The position numbers were made by a program, and so were the translations under genes. The notes under the pieces were generated by a model, which saw nothing but the letters and a program-made list of their open reading frames with translations, was not told where the DNA came from and ran no database searches. From contig CM023533.1 in NCBI GenBank assembly GCA_013350335.1, positions 81,000,112-81,064,111 on the forward strand: a DNA stretch of 64,000 nt, written 5' to 3'. The stretch is from Chimonanthus salicifolius. Its lineage: Eukaryota; Streptophyta; Magnoliopsida; Laurales; Calycanthaceae. Shown piece after piece: positions 35,889-48,600 of this stretch (its first letter is position 1; every line of letters starts with the position of its first letter).

Positions 35889-38318
35889 ATGGAATCCGGC
35901 GAGCACGGGGTGAGAATCACCAGTCCAAGGAGACGGGGTGGCAGGATGTCAACAAGAGACAGAGGCTTCAATAGAGTTCGGCAACAATCACCATTTTCGT
36001 TGAGAATCTCCCAGATTCAATTTTGAGAAGTTAATTGTTGCAACTTTTCAGCAAATGGGGTCGAATTGCAAATGTCTTCTTCAGAAGGGAGGGGAAACAA
36101 GCAGAAGACTCAAGGAATGGCCAACTTCAGAAAAGGACTGACGTTCCTCCTCACGTGCCTGAAGGTAGGATCCCAAAGGAAACTCCGGCACTGAGTCGAA
36201 CATGGGCTGAAGTCTTAAGGGCCCCCGGAAAGAAAGAAGTATTGCCTAAAGAAGTGATCCCCACCATCGACTTCAAAATGAACAAGCTGACCTTAGATGA
36301 GGCATATGAATGGCAACTAAGATCTGTTGTGGCATCAGCAGAGCTACACATCAGCCCTCAGGAGGTTCGCCTCTTCTGTGAAAACCGTGGCATCAATAGT
36401 TCAATAGTCCGTTGGCATGGTGGTGGTGCCTTTCTGATCTCTACATGAATAAAAGAGGAGGCTCAGGAGTGGCTGGGGAATTCAGAATGGACCAATTTCT
36501 TCTCCTCGAGGTGGAAAACACCAAAATCATCCTAGAAGAAGTGGTGGTTAGGGTCACAGAAAGTTCAAGTTAGAGAGATGTCCAACATAGAAGATCATGT
36601 GATGCGAGAAAGGATGGAAACAATGGGAGATGATTGAAACGGCAACTTCACTGCATCTCTGACCTCCGGCAACGAACGTCCTCCTCTCCGTTCGCACGTG
36701 GGATAGGCGAAAGCGTGGATTTCCAAAAACCGAGACATCTCTGTGAAAAAGTACAGAGCTTGAGACTTACCATTGAGTGAGGATGGAGAGAGAAAAGCTT
36801 CCGCCAATGAGAGACTTGATTCCGATGCTTCGCGTGGGAGAGAGCAAGGCATGCCTACTGCGGATGAATCCTTGTAGACCAATCACAAGGAAGGAGCGGC
36901 AGAGAAAAAGGAGTTAGGCAATTGTAATGAGAATTTTTTGGAAAATGAAGAGGATAAGGCAGGAGTGGGAGAAGTGTCTCGGGATAAGGCAACTAAATTA
37001 TCTGCGTCGGGTTTGGGCCAGGCGTGGGTTTCAAACCCACTCGGTACTTTGGGCCTCACCCATACTAATGCCAACCAGGGGTCGAAATCTCGGCCGATAC
37101 GCATCTCAAGATTTCCACAACCGAGATATCTCAGCCTATACGCATAGTATAGGCCAAAAATAAAAAAAATCAACCAATTTTTTTTTAAAAAAAATTATCG
37201 GTCGTGGGCCCGGTCAATATCTCGGCCGATATTCGTCCGATACGGGCGAATATCGGCCGATATTTATATTTTTAATTTTTTTTTAAAACAGCCTTTTTAT
37301 TTTTTTAAATGAATTTTTTCAAAAAAAAAAAAAGAAGAAAAGCCACCGAGATTTTCAAAAAAAAAAAATCGAGTAGAGAGAAAAATATCAGCCGAAAATT
37401 CGAATGAGCCAACCCTGATGCCAACTCAGGCCGTGTCCTTGAAATGGACCAAGGCCTGGTCCATAGCATCGCAGACCCAGCAAACTCTCACATCTATGGC
37501 CCAACCCAACTTTCTGGGCTACAGCCTGACCCATTCACCTAGCCCACCAAGAGGACTAATTCAACTCGTAGTCCTCTCAGAAACCAAACGGAGACCCCTT
37601 CCTCCCCAATGATAGAACATAAAACAAAAAAGAGGAATAAAAAGAAAGAGCTCTGCATCGCAAATGGAGGAGGGGAGTGGAGAAGTGTCTGATGGTGAAC
37701 GAGATGATGAAGACCATGACTCTAATATCCAGGGAAAACTTTGATCCCTTTGAAGGCAAAACAGAAGCATGAACAAAGGAAAAAATGCTGGGAAAAAAAA
37801 AAAAAGGAATAGAAAATAGAGAAAAAAAAAATGCTAAAAATGAGCGGATCGAAGGATCGTCTGATGGAGATCAAGAGGATGGAGGCTACAATACTGATGG
37901 GAAGGAATCGGAGGGATGGCGATCTACACGTCTCAGGAGTTTCCTTCCTACTATCGGCAGATCAAGCTCCATGCCAAGTCTATGGCAAGGGGTAGAATCG
38001 GAGGGTGAGAAAGATGAAAGCCAACCTTCCTTCCCATTTGAATCTAATGCAGAGGAAGAAATCCTTGTTTTGTCCAACGAAGAGATGGTGAAATGTAATG
38101 AGAAAATCACACAATCTAACGATCGAGCAACGCCAAAACCAAGTGGTGTGAAGACAATGAGTAGGGCAGTGGATAACAATTTCAATGGCAAAAAGGTATA
38201 CCGTGTGGGCGAGATAGCACTAGCTTCAAAGCTAGGCTGCAGTAAAGATGACACCAGGAAAATATTGTATGCAGGGAGCAAGATGGGAATTAAATTTCTA
38301 GATTTGGAATCAGTATAA
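35889..38318 (+). pseudogene. L1 ORF1 (RNA-binding protein), disrupted
   Basis: A probable start ATGGAATCCGGC lies at 35889. An RRM-like stretch (TIFVENLPDSI, then LLQLFSKWGRIANVFF) follows but needs a frameshift and crosses a stop. The next frame (to 36448) carries RTWAEVLRAP, EAYEWQLRSVVASAELHIS and GINSSIVRWHGG, which I know from plant L1 ORF1. The frame is then cut by stops and by a MITE at 37076. The acidic end at 37785-38318 (SEGEKDESQPSF) closes the region. It cannot encode a working protein. Confidence 0.75.
37076..37417. mobile_element. hAT-type palindromic MITE (copy 3), nested in the L1
   Basis: Perfect 8-bp target duplication ATGCCAAC at 37068-37075 and 37418-37425. Left end CAGGGGTCGAAATCTCGGCC, right end AACCCTG. 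Palindromic units CTCGGCCGATATTC and TATCGGCCGATATT are present, with long A and T runs between. At 342 bp it is longer than copies 1 and 2. It interrupts the L1 ORF1 region and is therefore younger than the L1. Confidence 0.88.
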
Positions 38319-38480
38319 GCAGCCCTGAAATGGATAGACGAAAGATATCGACTATAATTGGACTTGAGGCATTCTGATTAGATCCTCCAAAATGAAGGAA
38401 TTGATAGGTACATCAAACCTTCTAAAAGTCTATACCTCCAAGAAAAAAGGTTTGAGTAAGGGGAAGAAACAGGTTGCTCA

Positions 38481-41400
38481 ATGAAGATAATTTCATGGAA
38501 TGTGAGAGGCCTTGGCCTTGGGCTAAAAAGGAGGGCGAGGGGTTTTCAGAAAAAACCGGGCTGATATTATTCTTATCCAAGAAACAAAAAGGGAGGAGGT
38601 TGCTAGCAGAGATACTAGAGATTTGGGGGGTTAGATCGGTAGCCTGGAGTGCCAAACTAGCCGAAGGTAACTCTAGTGGACTTCTCATCCTTTGGAAGAC
38701 TAAGTGTTTGAGGCAGTGGAGACTATTATGTCTAGTAGGACACTATCAGTTAAGGGCAAGTTAGTAGATGAAGAGGTGGAAGTGATGATAACTAATGTAT
38801 ATGGCCCGCATTCTGGGGCAGAAAGAGTACAATTCTAGGAGGAAACTCAGCACCTGAAGACTAGATAATCAGGGCCGTGGTGTTTAGGATGAGATTTTAA
38901 TGCAATACGCTTTCCTTTAGAGAGGAGGGGTCGGTCTGAGAGGTCCAACTTCTCAGAGGAATTCTCTGACTGTATTAACTCTTGTCAGATGATTGATTAC
39001 CAATTGTCCAGAGGAAGATTTACATGGCCGAATGGGCTGAGATGCCTCTTTATGAGCACACAAGTTCTTGGTATCGGTAAATTGGAAGGAACCGTTCAGT
39101 AGTGCGATACAAGTTAAACTATGAAGATCGGTTTCAAATCATTGGTCGGTGCTTCTTAGCATGGAGGAAGAGGATTGGAGCCCTCACCCGTTTTGCTTCA
39201 ATAATGCTTGTTTGGGACATAAGGAGTTCATGGGAAGAATGTAAGGAGTGGTAGAGCTCTTTTGAAGTTGAGGGATGGGCCGGTTTTTGTTTGCAAAGAA
39301 AATTGAAATTGTTGAAAGACAAAATTAAAGAGTGGTTCAAGGATGAGATGGACAGCTTGCACGAGGAGAAAGACCATATATCAGAATTACTGGGTGACTG
39401 GGAAACCATAGAGAAAGAAAGGGACTTGACATAGGGGAAAACTAAAGAGAAACATCTGTGCATCTCTAAACTGTGGGGACTATTAAGGAGGGAGGAAGTA
39501 GAGTGGAGGCAGAAATCCAGGGCTACTTGATTGAAGGAAGGGGACAGAAACACCAAATTCTTCCACCGAATGGCAAAATTAAGAGCTATAGTGAATACAT
39601 TGAAAGTTGCCATGGTGAATGGTAGAAGAGTGGAAGGAAAAAGGGGAACTAAGGGCAGCAGTCAGGAACCACTTTGTCTCCATTTTTGCTCCACATTGTG
39701 AGGGAAATCCTATCAAAATGAGTACAGAATATCCTGCCACACGGCCTGAGGCTGGTTCTGATTCGTACCCCCATGCTCAGCTACACCCTTGGGACCCGAG
39801 ATCCAGGTTCTCTCCTACAGATACCTCCACCTTTTCGCCCCACACGTTCTTTCCTTCTTATTATGCACCTCTCATCTCCGGCCTTTCCAGGTCGGGGCCT
39901 GTTTTTCCTCCTTTACAACTTAGATATCCATCGAGTGTGAACCTTAGCGAAGGAAATTGGTGGCATCTTTCGGACCAATAGTAGGAGGCCTCGCATCTTT
40001 GGTCACAGTATCCAGCAGTGGACGCAAACTTGAGGAGTCGGCAACGACACATGGAGACGACCCTAGCGGTTCTACATGTATCAGGGAATCTTAACAGGGA
40101 GATGAGCGGCAGTTATTAGTTCATTAGCAGGGGCTCTCACATTTTGGCCACATCATCCAGTAGCGGACGTAGACCTGAGTAGTCGACAGCAACACATGGA
40201 GACGACTCTACTTGGATCAGGTGCTACCCACACTCTTACATTCTTCCACTCTATTTCCTCTAATGCACATCACACCATGGGGGGAATCTCGCCTGGGGCT
40301 AGTAAGGGACCTGAGGTTGTTCCATCTAGAGAAGGGATTACCGCTACTAACCTTAGACCTATAGTGGTACCACTCCTGTTGAATCCCAGTGTTGCCTTGA
40401 GTGATAGGACCAGAGACAGTGTGGTGACAGGGTCTCCACTACTAGAGGGGGTTACTTTCTGTTCTCTTCCAACAGAAAAGGTATCGTGGTTAGAAACGGA
40501 GTTTGAGGAGGCAAAGGTGTAAGAGGCGCTATATAGTGTGGATGGAGATAAGGCTCCGGGTCCCAATGGGTTCAACTTTAAATTTCTAAGTTGTTGGGAT
40601 GTACTTAGGAATGACTTCCTCAATTTTTTTAGGGAGTTTCATAGGAGAGGGGTCCTGAACAAGAGCCTAAAACAGTGTTTGGTAGCCCTAATCCCAAAAA
40701 ATGGAGGGACTTCAAAGCTTTCTCACTACAAACCTATAAGCCTAGTAGGATGTGTGTAAACGCTGTTAGCCGAAGTCCTAACTACAAGGCTTAGTTCAGT
40801 CCTTGGGGGGTTAACTGGGGAGTCGCAGGGCGCATTTATTGAAAGGAGAAGGATTATGGATGGAATGCTGATAGCAAATGAGTTAATCCATGCTAGACGT
40901 AAATATGGCCTAAGAGGGTGCTTTTAAAACTAGATATGAAGAAAGCCTATGATCATGTTAGATGGAGTTTGTAGACTATCTATTCTGGAGAACGGGCTTC
41001 GGCCCTAAGTGGAGGGGTTGGCTGAGAGCATGTGTCCAAGATTCTTCCTACTCCATTTTGATGAATGGCACACCTATTGAATCAATTAGGGCGACTAGGG
41101 GCTTACGACGGGGTGATCCTTTATCCCCATTTCCATTCACCATGGTAGTCGAGGAACTCAATGGTCTTATGAGAAGAGCCAAGGAGACAAACCTCATCAA
41201 AGGTCTTGCGGTCTCCCTAGGTAGCTTTTCAACCAGTCACCTACAGTTTGCAGATGATACCTTATTGTTCTGTAAAGCATCTAGTGAAGAGCTATTTGGG
41301 GTAAGAGTGGCCCTAAGGTGTTTCGAGCTAGTATCGGGACTTAAAATAAACTTAGGGAAGAGCAACATTATAGACTTGGGTGTAGAGGTGGAGGAAGTCG

Positions 41401-43310
41401 AAATATTAGCAAGGGAGATGGGTGTGGAGTGGGCAAGATCCCATTTACTTACCTTGGGCTGCCAATAGATGGGAATCCGAGATCCAAACCTTTTTGGATC
41501 CCGTCCTAAAAGGGATACCAAAGAACTTGAACGCCTGGAGCAAGTCTTACCTCTCACTAGGACGTAGACTGACTCTAATCAAATCATGCTTGGTAAATCT
41601 TCCCACCTACTACCTCTCTCTATATGAAATACCGAAGGCAAAAAAGATAGAAAAAATTCAAAGAGACTTCCTTTGGGAGGGGTTATTCTAGGAAAATCTA
41701 CCCGTTGAAATGGGAAGAGGCTAGAGATATTAGGGAGAAAGGTGGATTGGGGATTCATAGCATCAAATATAGGAATCCCGCGCTACTATGTAAATAGTTG
41801 TGGAGATTTTCTTCAGAGAGAGAGGCCTTGTGGAGGAAGGTATTAGTAGCCAGATATGGTGAGGGGGATCCCAGGGGGTGGAGACTAGGGAGTATAGCTG
41901 CTAGGGATGAATCGTTGGTAGTGAAAGCTTTAGTGAGGATATGAAGCGGGGAAGGAAAGATTTGTGAGGTATTCCAGAGGGGGATTAAGTTTTTGGTGGG
42001 GAATGGCAAGGAGTCATTTTGGAAAGACATTTGGGGTGGGGGGGAGAGACCACTAATAGAAGTATTGCCTAGACTTTTAGAGTGGAGCATCGATTAGTGA
42101 CTACTATAGAGAGGTCAATGATGTACTGGTCCATCTTTTTCGGGAGGTCCCTACGTGATATTGAAGTAAATATCCACCAAGCCTTGATCGGAATCCTAGG
42201 AGATACAAGATTGTGGCTTGGAGATGAGGATAAGTGGATTTGGTCCATGGAGCTGTCAGGATCCTTCTCGGTAAAATCAATCCTAAGGTCAGCATATGCA
42301 ACAAATCTGAATCCTCCGCCTATATGCAATCTTGCCTAAAACAATAAGATTCCCCCTAGAAACCAGATCTTTATGTGGACAACCTTGAAAAAGAGGATCC
42401 TAGTTAGACATAATCTCAGGAGAAGAGATGCCCTTCTAGAGGAAGCTCCAATAGTTTGTCCACTGTGCAGAGAAGAAGAGGAGACAGTGGACCACTTGTT
42501 ATGTAAATGCCGATTCACGTGGGCTATATGGGGCTCTTTCTTGAGTTTATTTGGTTGCTCGTGGATTATAAGAATGGAGCGGAGGATTCAATGTCGGCGT
42601 GGATTGGGGGGCCTTTAGATTTAAATGTAGGGTAGCATGGAGAATGGTTCCATATGCAGTCTCATAGACAATTTGGAAAGAGCACAACGGGAGGATTTTT
42701 TAGGGGAAGTGGGGGGCATCTAGAGAGGTTTTTGAGAGAGAAATGACAATTGACAAGTTGGTTGTCTGTGTCTAAGGAATTTATGGGACTAGAACCTGAA
42801 GATTTCTATTTGTCTTGAGAAGGATGCATGAAAGGGGTTAGGAAAGTTAGGAAGAGTAAGGTCAAGTGAGTAGCGTTCCTAGGATCATGTAAACAATGTG
42901 GATGAGGCAGCAAGGGGAAAACCCGATCCAGCAGGAATAGAAGGGGTATTGCATGATGATAGAGGTATGATGCTATTAGCATTTTTCTAGCCATTAGGGA
43001 TAATGAAGTCAATGAGGCAGAACTGAGAGCACTCCAAGTTTGGTCTACGCTTAGGATCGGTAATCTTATTATTGAAGGTGACTCAACTAATGCCATCTCC
43101 TGACCTAGTAATAGGAAAAATCCCTCCCCCCCGGGTGGAAGTTGGTAAGCATTACTATGGACATTTGGAGGTTGTGCAGGTTGGGAGGCATCTCTTTCAT
43201 TCATACACCTCGATCACCAAACAGTGTGGTGGACTTCTTACCGAAAGTGGGCGTACACAAACAAAGACCACTTATGGAACTGTTTTCATCATATCAGCCT
43301 TGAAAGCTTG
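38481..43310 (+). pseudogene. L1 ORF2 (endonuclease, reverse transcriptase, RNase H), disrupted
   Basis: Starts MKIISWNVRGLG at 38481, the AP-endonuclease N-terminus of plant L1. DFNAIRFPLERRGRS at about 38890 is a second endonuclease block. Reverse transcriptase blocks follow: GDKAPGPNGFNFKF (40541), HYKPISLVGCV, KAYDHVRW, TRGLRRGDPLSPF (about 41095) and the catalytic FADD at 41247-41258. A zinc-finger-like CPLC..EEETVDHLLCKC lies at about 42458-42515. The RNase H part is NEAELRALQVW and IIEGDSTNAIS at about 43009-43100. Many stops and frameshifts break the frame, and a stretch of about 700 bp between endonuclease and RT (39710-40435) does not look like L1. Confidence 0.85.
39991..40215 (+). 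repeat. Two tandem units, period 145 bp, inside L1 ORF2
   Basis: TCGCATCTTTGGTCACAG (39991) and CTCACATTTTGGCCACAT (40136) start similar units that share AACGACACATGGAGACGA-like sequence. They lie in the part that is not L1-like. Confidence 0.6.
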
Positions 43311-43510
43311 GTAAGTAGGGGACTCCTTAGTTTATCTTTTGTTGGGAGGGGCGTGTTTTTGTATCTCTTCTTTTGCCATATGTTTTTTTTTTTTTGTCTC
43401 TTCTTTCTCCTCTGTCTTGGATCCGAGTATAACTCTCCTATACTTGGATACCCTCATGTACTCACTCTTTGTTTTTTTAATAAATTAAGTCGTCAATGTT
43501 TCAAAAAATA

Positions 43511-43930
43511 TAACATGCACATCTCTGTTACCTCAACTTTGTCTATTTGTCTTCATTGCCCAACATTTTGCTCCATAGAGCATTGCTAATCTAATAGTTG
43601 TTTTATAAAGTTGAATCTTTTAGCAGAGTGGTACTATGTTATTACAAAAAACTCCACTAGCTTGTCTACATTTTACCAACCCAATTTCCATCCTATTAGT
43701 TATATCTAGGTCAACTCCTCCATATGATTCTACTATATATTGATCATACGTATCTGAAGTTATCATAGTGTGATACTAAATCATTTGAAATTTTGATCAA
43801 ATCGCATCCCTATCTTATATTCCATTAAAGTTACATTGTATATATTATGTTATAGCTCGAATGAATTTTAAACAATTTGCTTCAAAAGTTCTCAATTTTC
43901 TAACTTGATATTGAGTTGTTTCATCTCACC
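43511..43930 (-). mobile_element. RTE LINE relic, part right of the L1 insertion
   Basis: Minus-strand blocks AMLYGAKCWAMK, NRMEIGLVKCRQASGVFCNN and a decayed YIQCNFNGI match the end of an RTE reverse transcriptase. The L1 target duplication joins this to 35700-35796. Confidence 0.7.
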
Positions 43931-43984
43931 AATTAACACCATAGCAAATTATCAAGTTAATACTAATGATAGAGTTAGAAATCA

Positions 43985-44330
43985 ACGCTTTAGGGAAAGT
44001 TTAAAAATAGCTCAAATAGATGATAAATTAAGAGAAACTCATTCGAGATGACTTCCTTATGTAAGTGGGAGACTCGAGATGGCCTCAGTATGTAGAGTTC
44101 AAAAGCTACAAGTTTCTTTCGATGACTTTGAAACGTTACATGTTGTAAGCACAAGGAGAGGTAGACCATTAAACATGGAGAGAGAGGATAAAGACATGAT
44201 AGATAGTGGATTGATTGATTGAATGGTCTACGATAGAGATAAATGACAAAGTAGAACTTGAAAAGTTGACCCCAATTAGATGAGATTTTGGCATTTGATG
44301 ATGATGGTAATAATGCAGATGATGGTGCAA
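43985..44330 (+). mobile_element. RTE LINE 3' end relic, opposite orientation
   Basis: Plus-strand blocks DDKLRETHSR and RRGRPLNMEREDKDMIDS match the C-terminus of RTE ORF2 (KLRE.RLRW; RGRGRPKKTW). It ends near an ATG-rich repeat (TTTGATGATGATGG), the simple-repeat tail typical of RTE elements. Confidence 0.6.
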
Positions 44331-44892
44331 TTGCATTTTATATTGTTTTATTCATGTTATAAAAATTTTGTATTAAAATCTACTGAAATAGCCAAACAAC
44401 AACATTTGAATCCATCAAGATTTTAAGCAACTATCAAACAACAATATTTCAATGTGAAAAAGCTTTCAAGTACATTATTTTCTCACCTTATTTTCATTTA
44501 AAAAAGATATTTAAATTATTTAAATATGGTGTCGTGTCTCTGTATCTTATTGTTTTTGGTTTGCTAAGTCCAACACCTCGCACATGTGTCAGACTCCAAC
44601 ATTCACACCGGTACCCATGCAACTTAATAAATAACATCAGTTTGAATCTCAAGGAATTCATGACAGACTGGTAGTTTCACAGTTTTTTAATCTGACAGGC
44701 TCAAAATCTCATAGTTCAAACTCCAACCCCTTACAAGATAAAACTTGAAGTTCTTAATTATGCTTTTCATATCCACCATGTTCTTCAGCCTTGTACATAG
44801 AAATCCTTCATAGTTCAACTGAAAAAGTAGACCTAATTCACTGAGTCATAGCAGATTCACTCATTGTTGGCATATAGAATCTGCAATCAAGA
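44331..44892. other. Spacer
   Basis: No gene or repeat seen. Confidence 0.4.
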
Positions 44893-45316
44893 GTCAGCAA
44901 GCTACAAGAGTGGAACCCGGTACCGAATCTGCATTGGGCAGTTATGGACGGAGAATTCTAAACTTCTATGGGGTATTATCAATTAAGACTGAAAAAATAA
45001 CTTCCTCTACTTAATTTTTGGCGAGGACAGCACAAAGGAACATGGGAAGCAAAAAGTTTTAAGCCACAAACACAAATGACCTGATTCCTTATTGATCTAT
45101 AGAGTCTTCCACCGTCACAAGTCAGCAAGCTATGAGAGTGGAACCAGGACCCAAATCTGTCTTGGGAAGTCGTGAGAGAGAGAGTTCTAAGCTTATACAG
45201 AATAATGTTTATTAAGATAGAAAAGAAAACTTCCTGTACTTACTTGTTGGTGAGGACAGAGCAAAGAAACATAGGAAGCACAAAGTTTGAAACCAAAAAC
45301 ACAAAAAAAAAAAAAA
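44893..45316. repeat. Direct tandem duplication, period 228 bp, downstream of TOC159
   Basis: Units begin GTCAGCAAGCTACAAGAG (44893) and GTCAGCAAGCTATGAGAG (45121) and share GAGGACAG, GGAAGCA and AACACAAA words. The second ends in a poly-A run. They lie 290-710 bp beyond the TOC159 stop codon, possibly within its 3' UTR or a 3' UTR intron. Confidence 0.8.
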
Positions 45317-45604
45317 AAAAAAGACTGAATAGATAAATGAACCAGAAATCATTAAATTATCAAATTCTAGCCTCTTGGTTCCTCCTCATCTCTGAACTGT
45401 CTTAAACAACATGATTATAATTAACTACAAAAGTTCTAAAATAAATAAAATATTATTCAGCATGCAAAAGAAGGCCTTGTAACTAAACCACGCTAAACTT
45501 CAAGCTAATCAAATTCTCAATACCTTCCCAATCAAATTAATGGCAGTAGCATGAAAGTCCTCCCGGTCTAAATTATAGATGGAAATGTAAAAGTAGATAA
45601 AAAT

Positions 45605-48600
45605 TTAGTGAGGGTATGACTCACCCTGCCAGATAGTCCTGTAGATGGCAGTTGCAAGTGGAATGAGACCCACAAGTGCAATCTGAAGCTGCTCTGAGCT
45701 GCTTGTCCGAATGGTTATCTGCCCGCTTAGCTTGTTGTTCAATCCAATACGGACTGCCATCTTAGAGTTCCGTCCAACTGAGAACTGAGACTGAAGATTG
45801 GCCCCCAACGCCAAGTCGCCACGCCACCTCATCAGAGAAAGACCTAAGGTGGACTGGTCTTGGCCAATTGGGTATTCCTTGTCTCTGAGACGGGCCTCCA
45901 AGTTGGCTCCATAGGCCACGTCACCCTGGGAGCGAACTGCACCAGTGCTGGCAACCAGGTTCACCCGTTTACCAATTGAGATCTGGTCTTCAACTTTTAA
46001 CCCAGTAGCCACATTCTCACCCAAGAAAGTAACAGACACACCTGCAGCAGTCTTGTTCTTTTTGAAATTTCGGAATTTTGTTTCACCCCTTAGAATGTAG
46101 GCCAGCTGTTTTCCGACACTCTGAATGTCAAAGCCTGCAAGAGTCGAACCATTCTCACCATGTTTGGCTGAAAGTGATGAGTCCAAATGGATGTTGAATT
46201 CCTTTTTGTCCTTAGTGATCTGGACTGCAACAACTGCAGGAAAACGATTAGCAATAGCAAGTGTCTCTTCGAGACTGACACCATCATACCCACAATCATG
46301 GTCCCAACCGTGAGTGTCCAACACCGGCCTTGCCAGAAGCTGTGAGGTGGGCTCCAAGAACCTGTACCTGTAAGCAGGATTGTCCCCATCAAAAGAAGGC
46401 GGCAATACCATATCAGGCAATGGAACAGGTACTGCTGCTGGACTTCCATTTTCCTGATCGAAATCCTCACCACCCATCTCTCCATAACCGAAGTCGACCT
46501 GGCCCTCCCTCCCTTTCTTCTTGCTCTCCCTCAGTCTTTGAAGTTCCTCTTTCCACTGCTTCTTCTGAAGAAGCTTCACTCGATAATCATACTCATCAAA
46601 ATAGGCCTTGCGTTGCTCTTTGCTGAGCTTAGCAATCTGGGACCTCTTCAAAGGCTTAAATGGTGGAAGCTGATCATATTCATCTTCTTCATCATGGTCA
46701 GAGTCTGAAAGGTCATCCAAGTCAATATCAGAGTCAGCATTCTCACCACCCATGTCAGTAGAAAGTTTTGGATGTGCCCGAGACTGCAAGAGAGAAGACA
46801 ACAGGTAGGGCAGTGGCGGGGAGCGGACACGGAACCCAAAGAGGTTTCTGGGAGATGGATCTTGAAGTTTCAACAGGGAATTTGCATCAGATAGAATCTT
46901 GGAGGAGTAGCATAAGAGTAGAAGCTGTGGTCTCCAGCTTTGGCCATTTGGAAGCACCTGCTGACCTTCTCGGTTCCTTCTACAGGAGGGGTGGTTTTCA
47001 ACTAGTGCAACAGGGTTCATCAGACGCATATCACCAGCTGCCTGCCTAATGGACTGCTGGACAATGTGGGATCTTTGCGCAATAAACACCTCATAACTAA
47101 GTGGTGATCCATTTGGTCCATCTGGTGGGGCAGATGCCGCATGGGTCAATGCAACAATGGCATTAAGCCAAATGGATGGGGCCAAAATAGTACTGATCGA
47201 CCTTAGCAATGGCAGATCATTGAAATCTCTTGTCTGGGTGTCAAGCCGGTCAATGTACAGAACAATATCGGGAGGGCATTTCTTTGTGAACTTCTTTATC
47301 GATGATAGGATCCTCCTATTTGAACTTTGGTCCATAATGGATGATCTGAGACCAGGTGTGTCAATGACCCGAATCTTAACGCCATCTACTATTCCAGTGA
47401 TTTCTTTGACTGCAGTTGTTGCAGGTTCAAATGCACTGATTGGAGTCATTTCTTTGCCAAAAATGGAGTTTATTGTAGCACTCTTACCAACTCCAGTTTT
47501 TCCAAGTATTAGAATGTTGCAAGCGAAGTCAAGCTCATCTGTCCCAGCTGTTTCCATCTGCATAGCAGTCTTTCTAGCAGTTTCAAGGATAGCAGCTCGA
47601 TTTGTGTGCCTCCCCCGTCGGATCCCCTCAGCAAGAGCCAGTCGATATAAGACCTGTGCAGCAACTGTATCTTCAGGCGAATGGCCAAGTCGGTGAACAA
47701 CACGAAGGAATTTCACTCGTATTTGTTGTATATTCTCCTGCAACTTCTTTTCAACATCATTTAAGTCATCATTGTCTGCCTCTCCAACAACTGCAAGATC
47801 AGAGGGTGTGAAGATGTTAGAGCGATTTGGTCGAGGAGGAAGAGGCTTTAGAGATGGGACTGTGGGACCTAAACCGGCGGGGCGCTCGGTGGAGAAGAAC
47901 CGAGATGCATCTTGTGCATTGACGGTGATAACACCACTATCGGGCCCTGCATTGCTTGCAGCTTTCAGTAGTGCAGCCAAGGCGGCAGAGTCAAAAAGCT
48001 CTTTCCCATCCCCCTCCTCGTCAGTGTCTACCTCTTCATCAGAGTCGGTCACAATTTGTCCATCTATTCTCTGTGAGTAGTCCTGAGAGCTATCAAAGCC
48101 TGAACGAGACCTGGATGAACCTTGTTCCAATTCTCTCATGATCTGTTTGGCTATTTTGGACGCTCCTGATGCTGAACGCTGAGCATCTTCTGCATCATCA
48201 GGTTCAGCTTCTTCATCATTGATTACTTCATTGTCATCATTGTTCTCTTCCACAGATAGGTTTGAAATGGAACTTTGAGAGGGATTGTCTATTGAAATTT
48301 CATGCTCATAGATTGGTTCAGAGGTGACAGCCCCATCTGGGGTAACACCAGAACCTAGCGAAACTTCTTTATCTGTCTCCAACTGTTCCAAACCCTCAAC
48401 AACAGAAGGCTGTAATTCTACCTTATTATTTGAATTAAATTCTATAGGCTCATCAGCGGAACTAACAGTTTGGGATTCATACCTGCCATTGTCAATGCCT
48501 CTTGACTCCGAGTCAATTGCATCAGCAGGAAAGGTCTCATTGGAGATTGAATTATCACCATCAGTAGCCACAATGTGCAGCATTTCATTGGATTTTGCTT

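Larger units (their letters stand above)
35797..43510 (+). mobile_element. L1-type LINE, nearly complete, inactive
   Basis: Flanked by a perfect 14-bp target duplication TAACATGCACATCT (35783-35796 and 43511-43524), with a short A-rich 3' tail (TTTCAAAAAATA). It contains ORF1 and ORF2 in order, both with stops and frameshifts. The full span is 7.7 kb, including a hAT MITE at 37076-37417. Plant L1 elements with an RNase H domain after the reverse transcriptase have this plan. It is inserted in an older RTE LINE whose two halves abut the duplication. Confidence 0.9.

Noticed and set aside
35797..43510. Reading this interval as active host genes
   Set aside because: All sizeable frames match L1 ORF1/ORF2 blocks and are broken by stops, a MITE and frameshifts; the target duplication shows it is one transposon.
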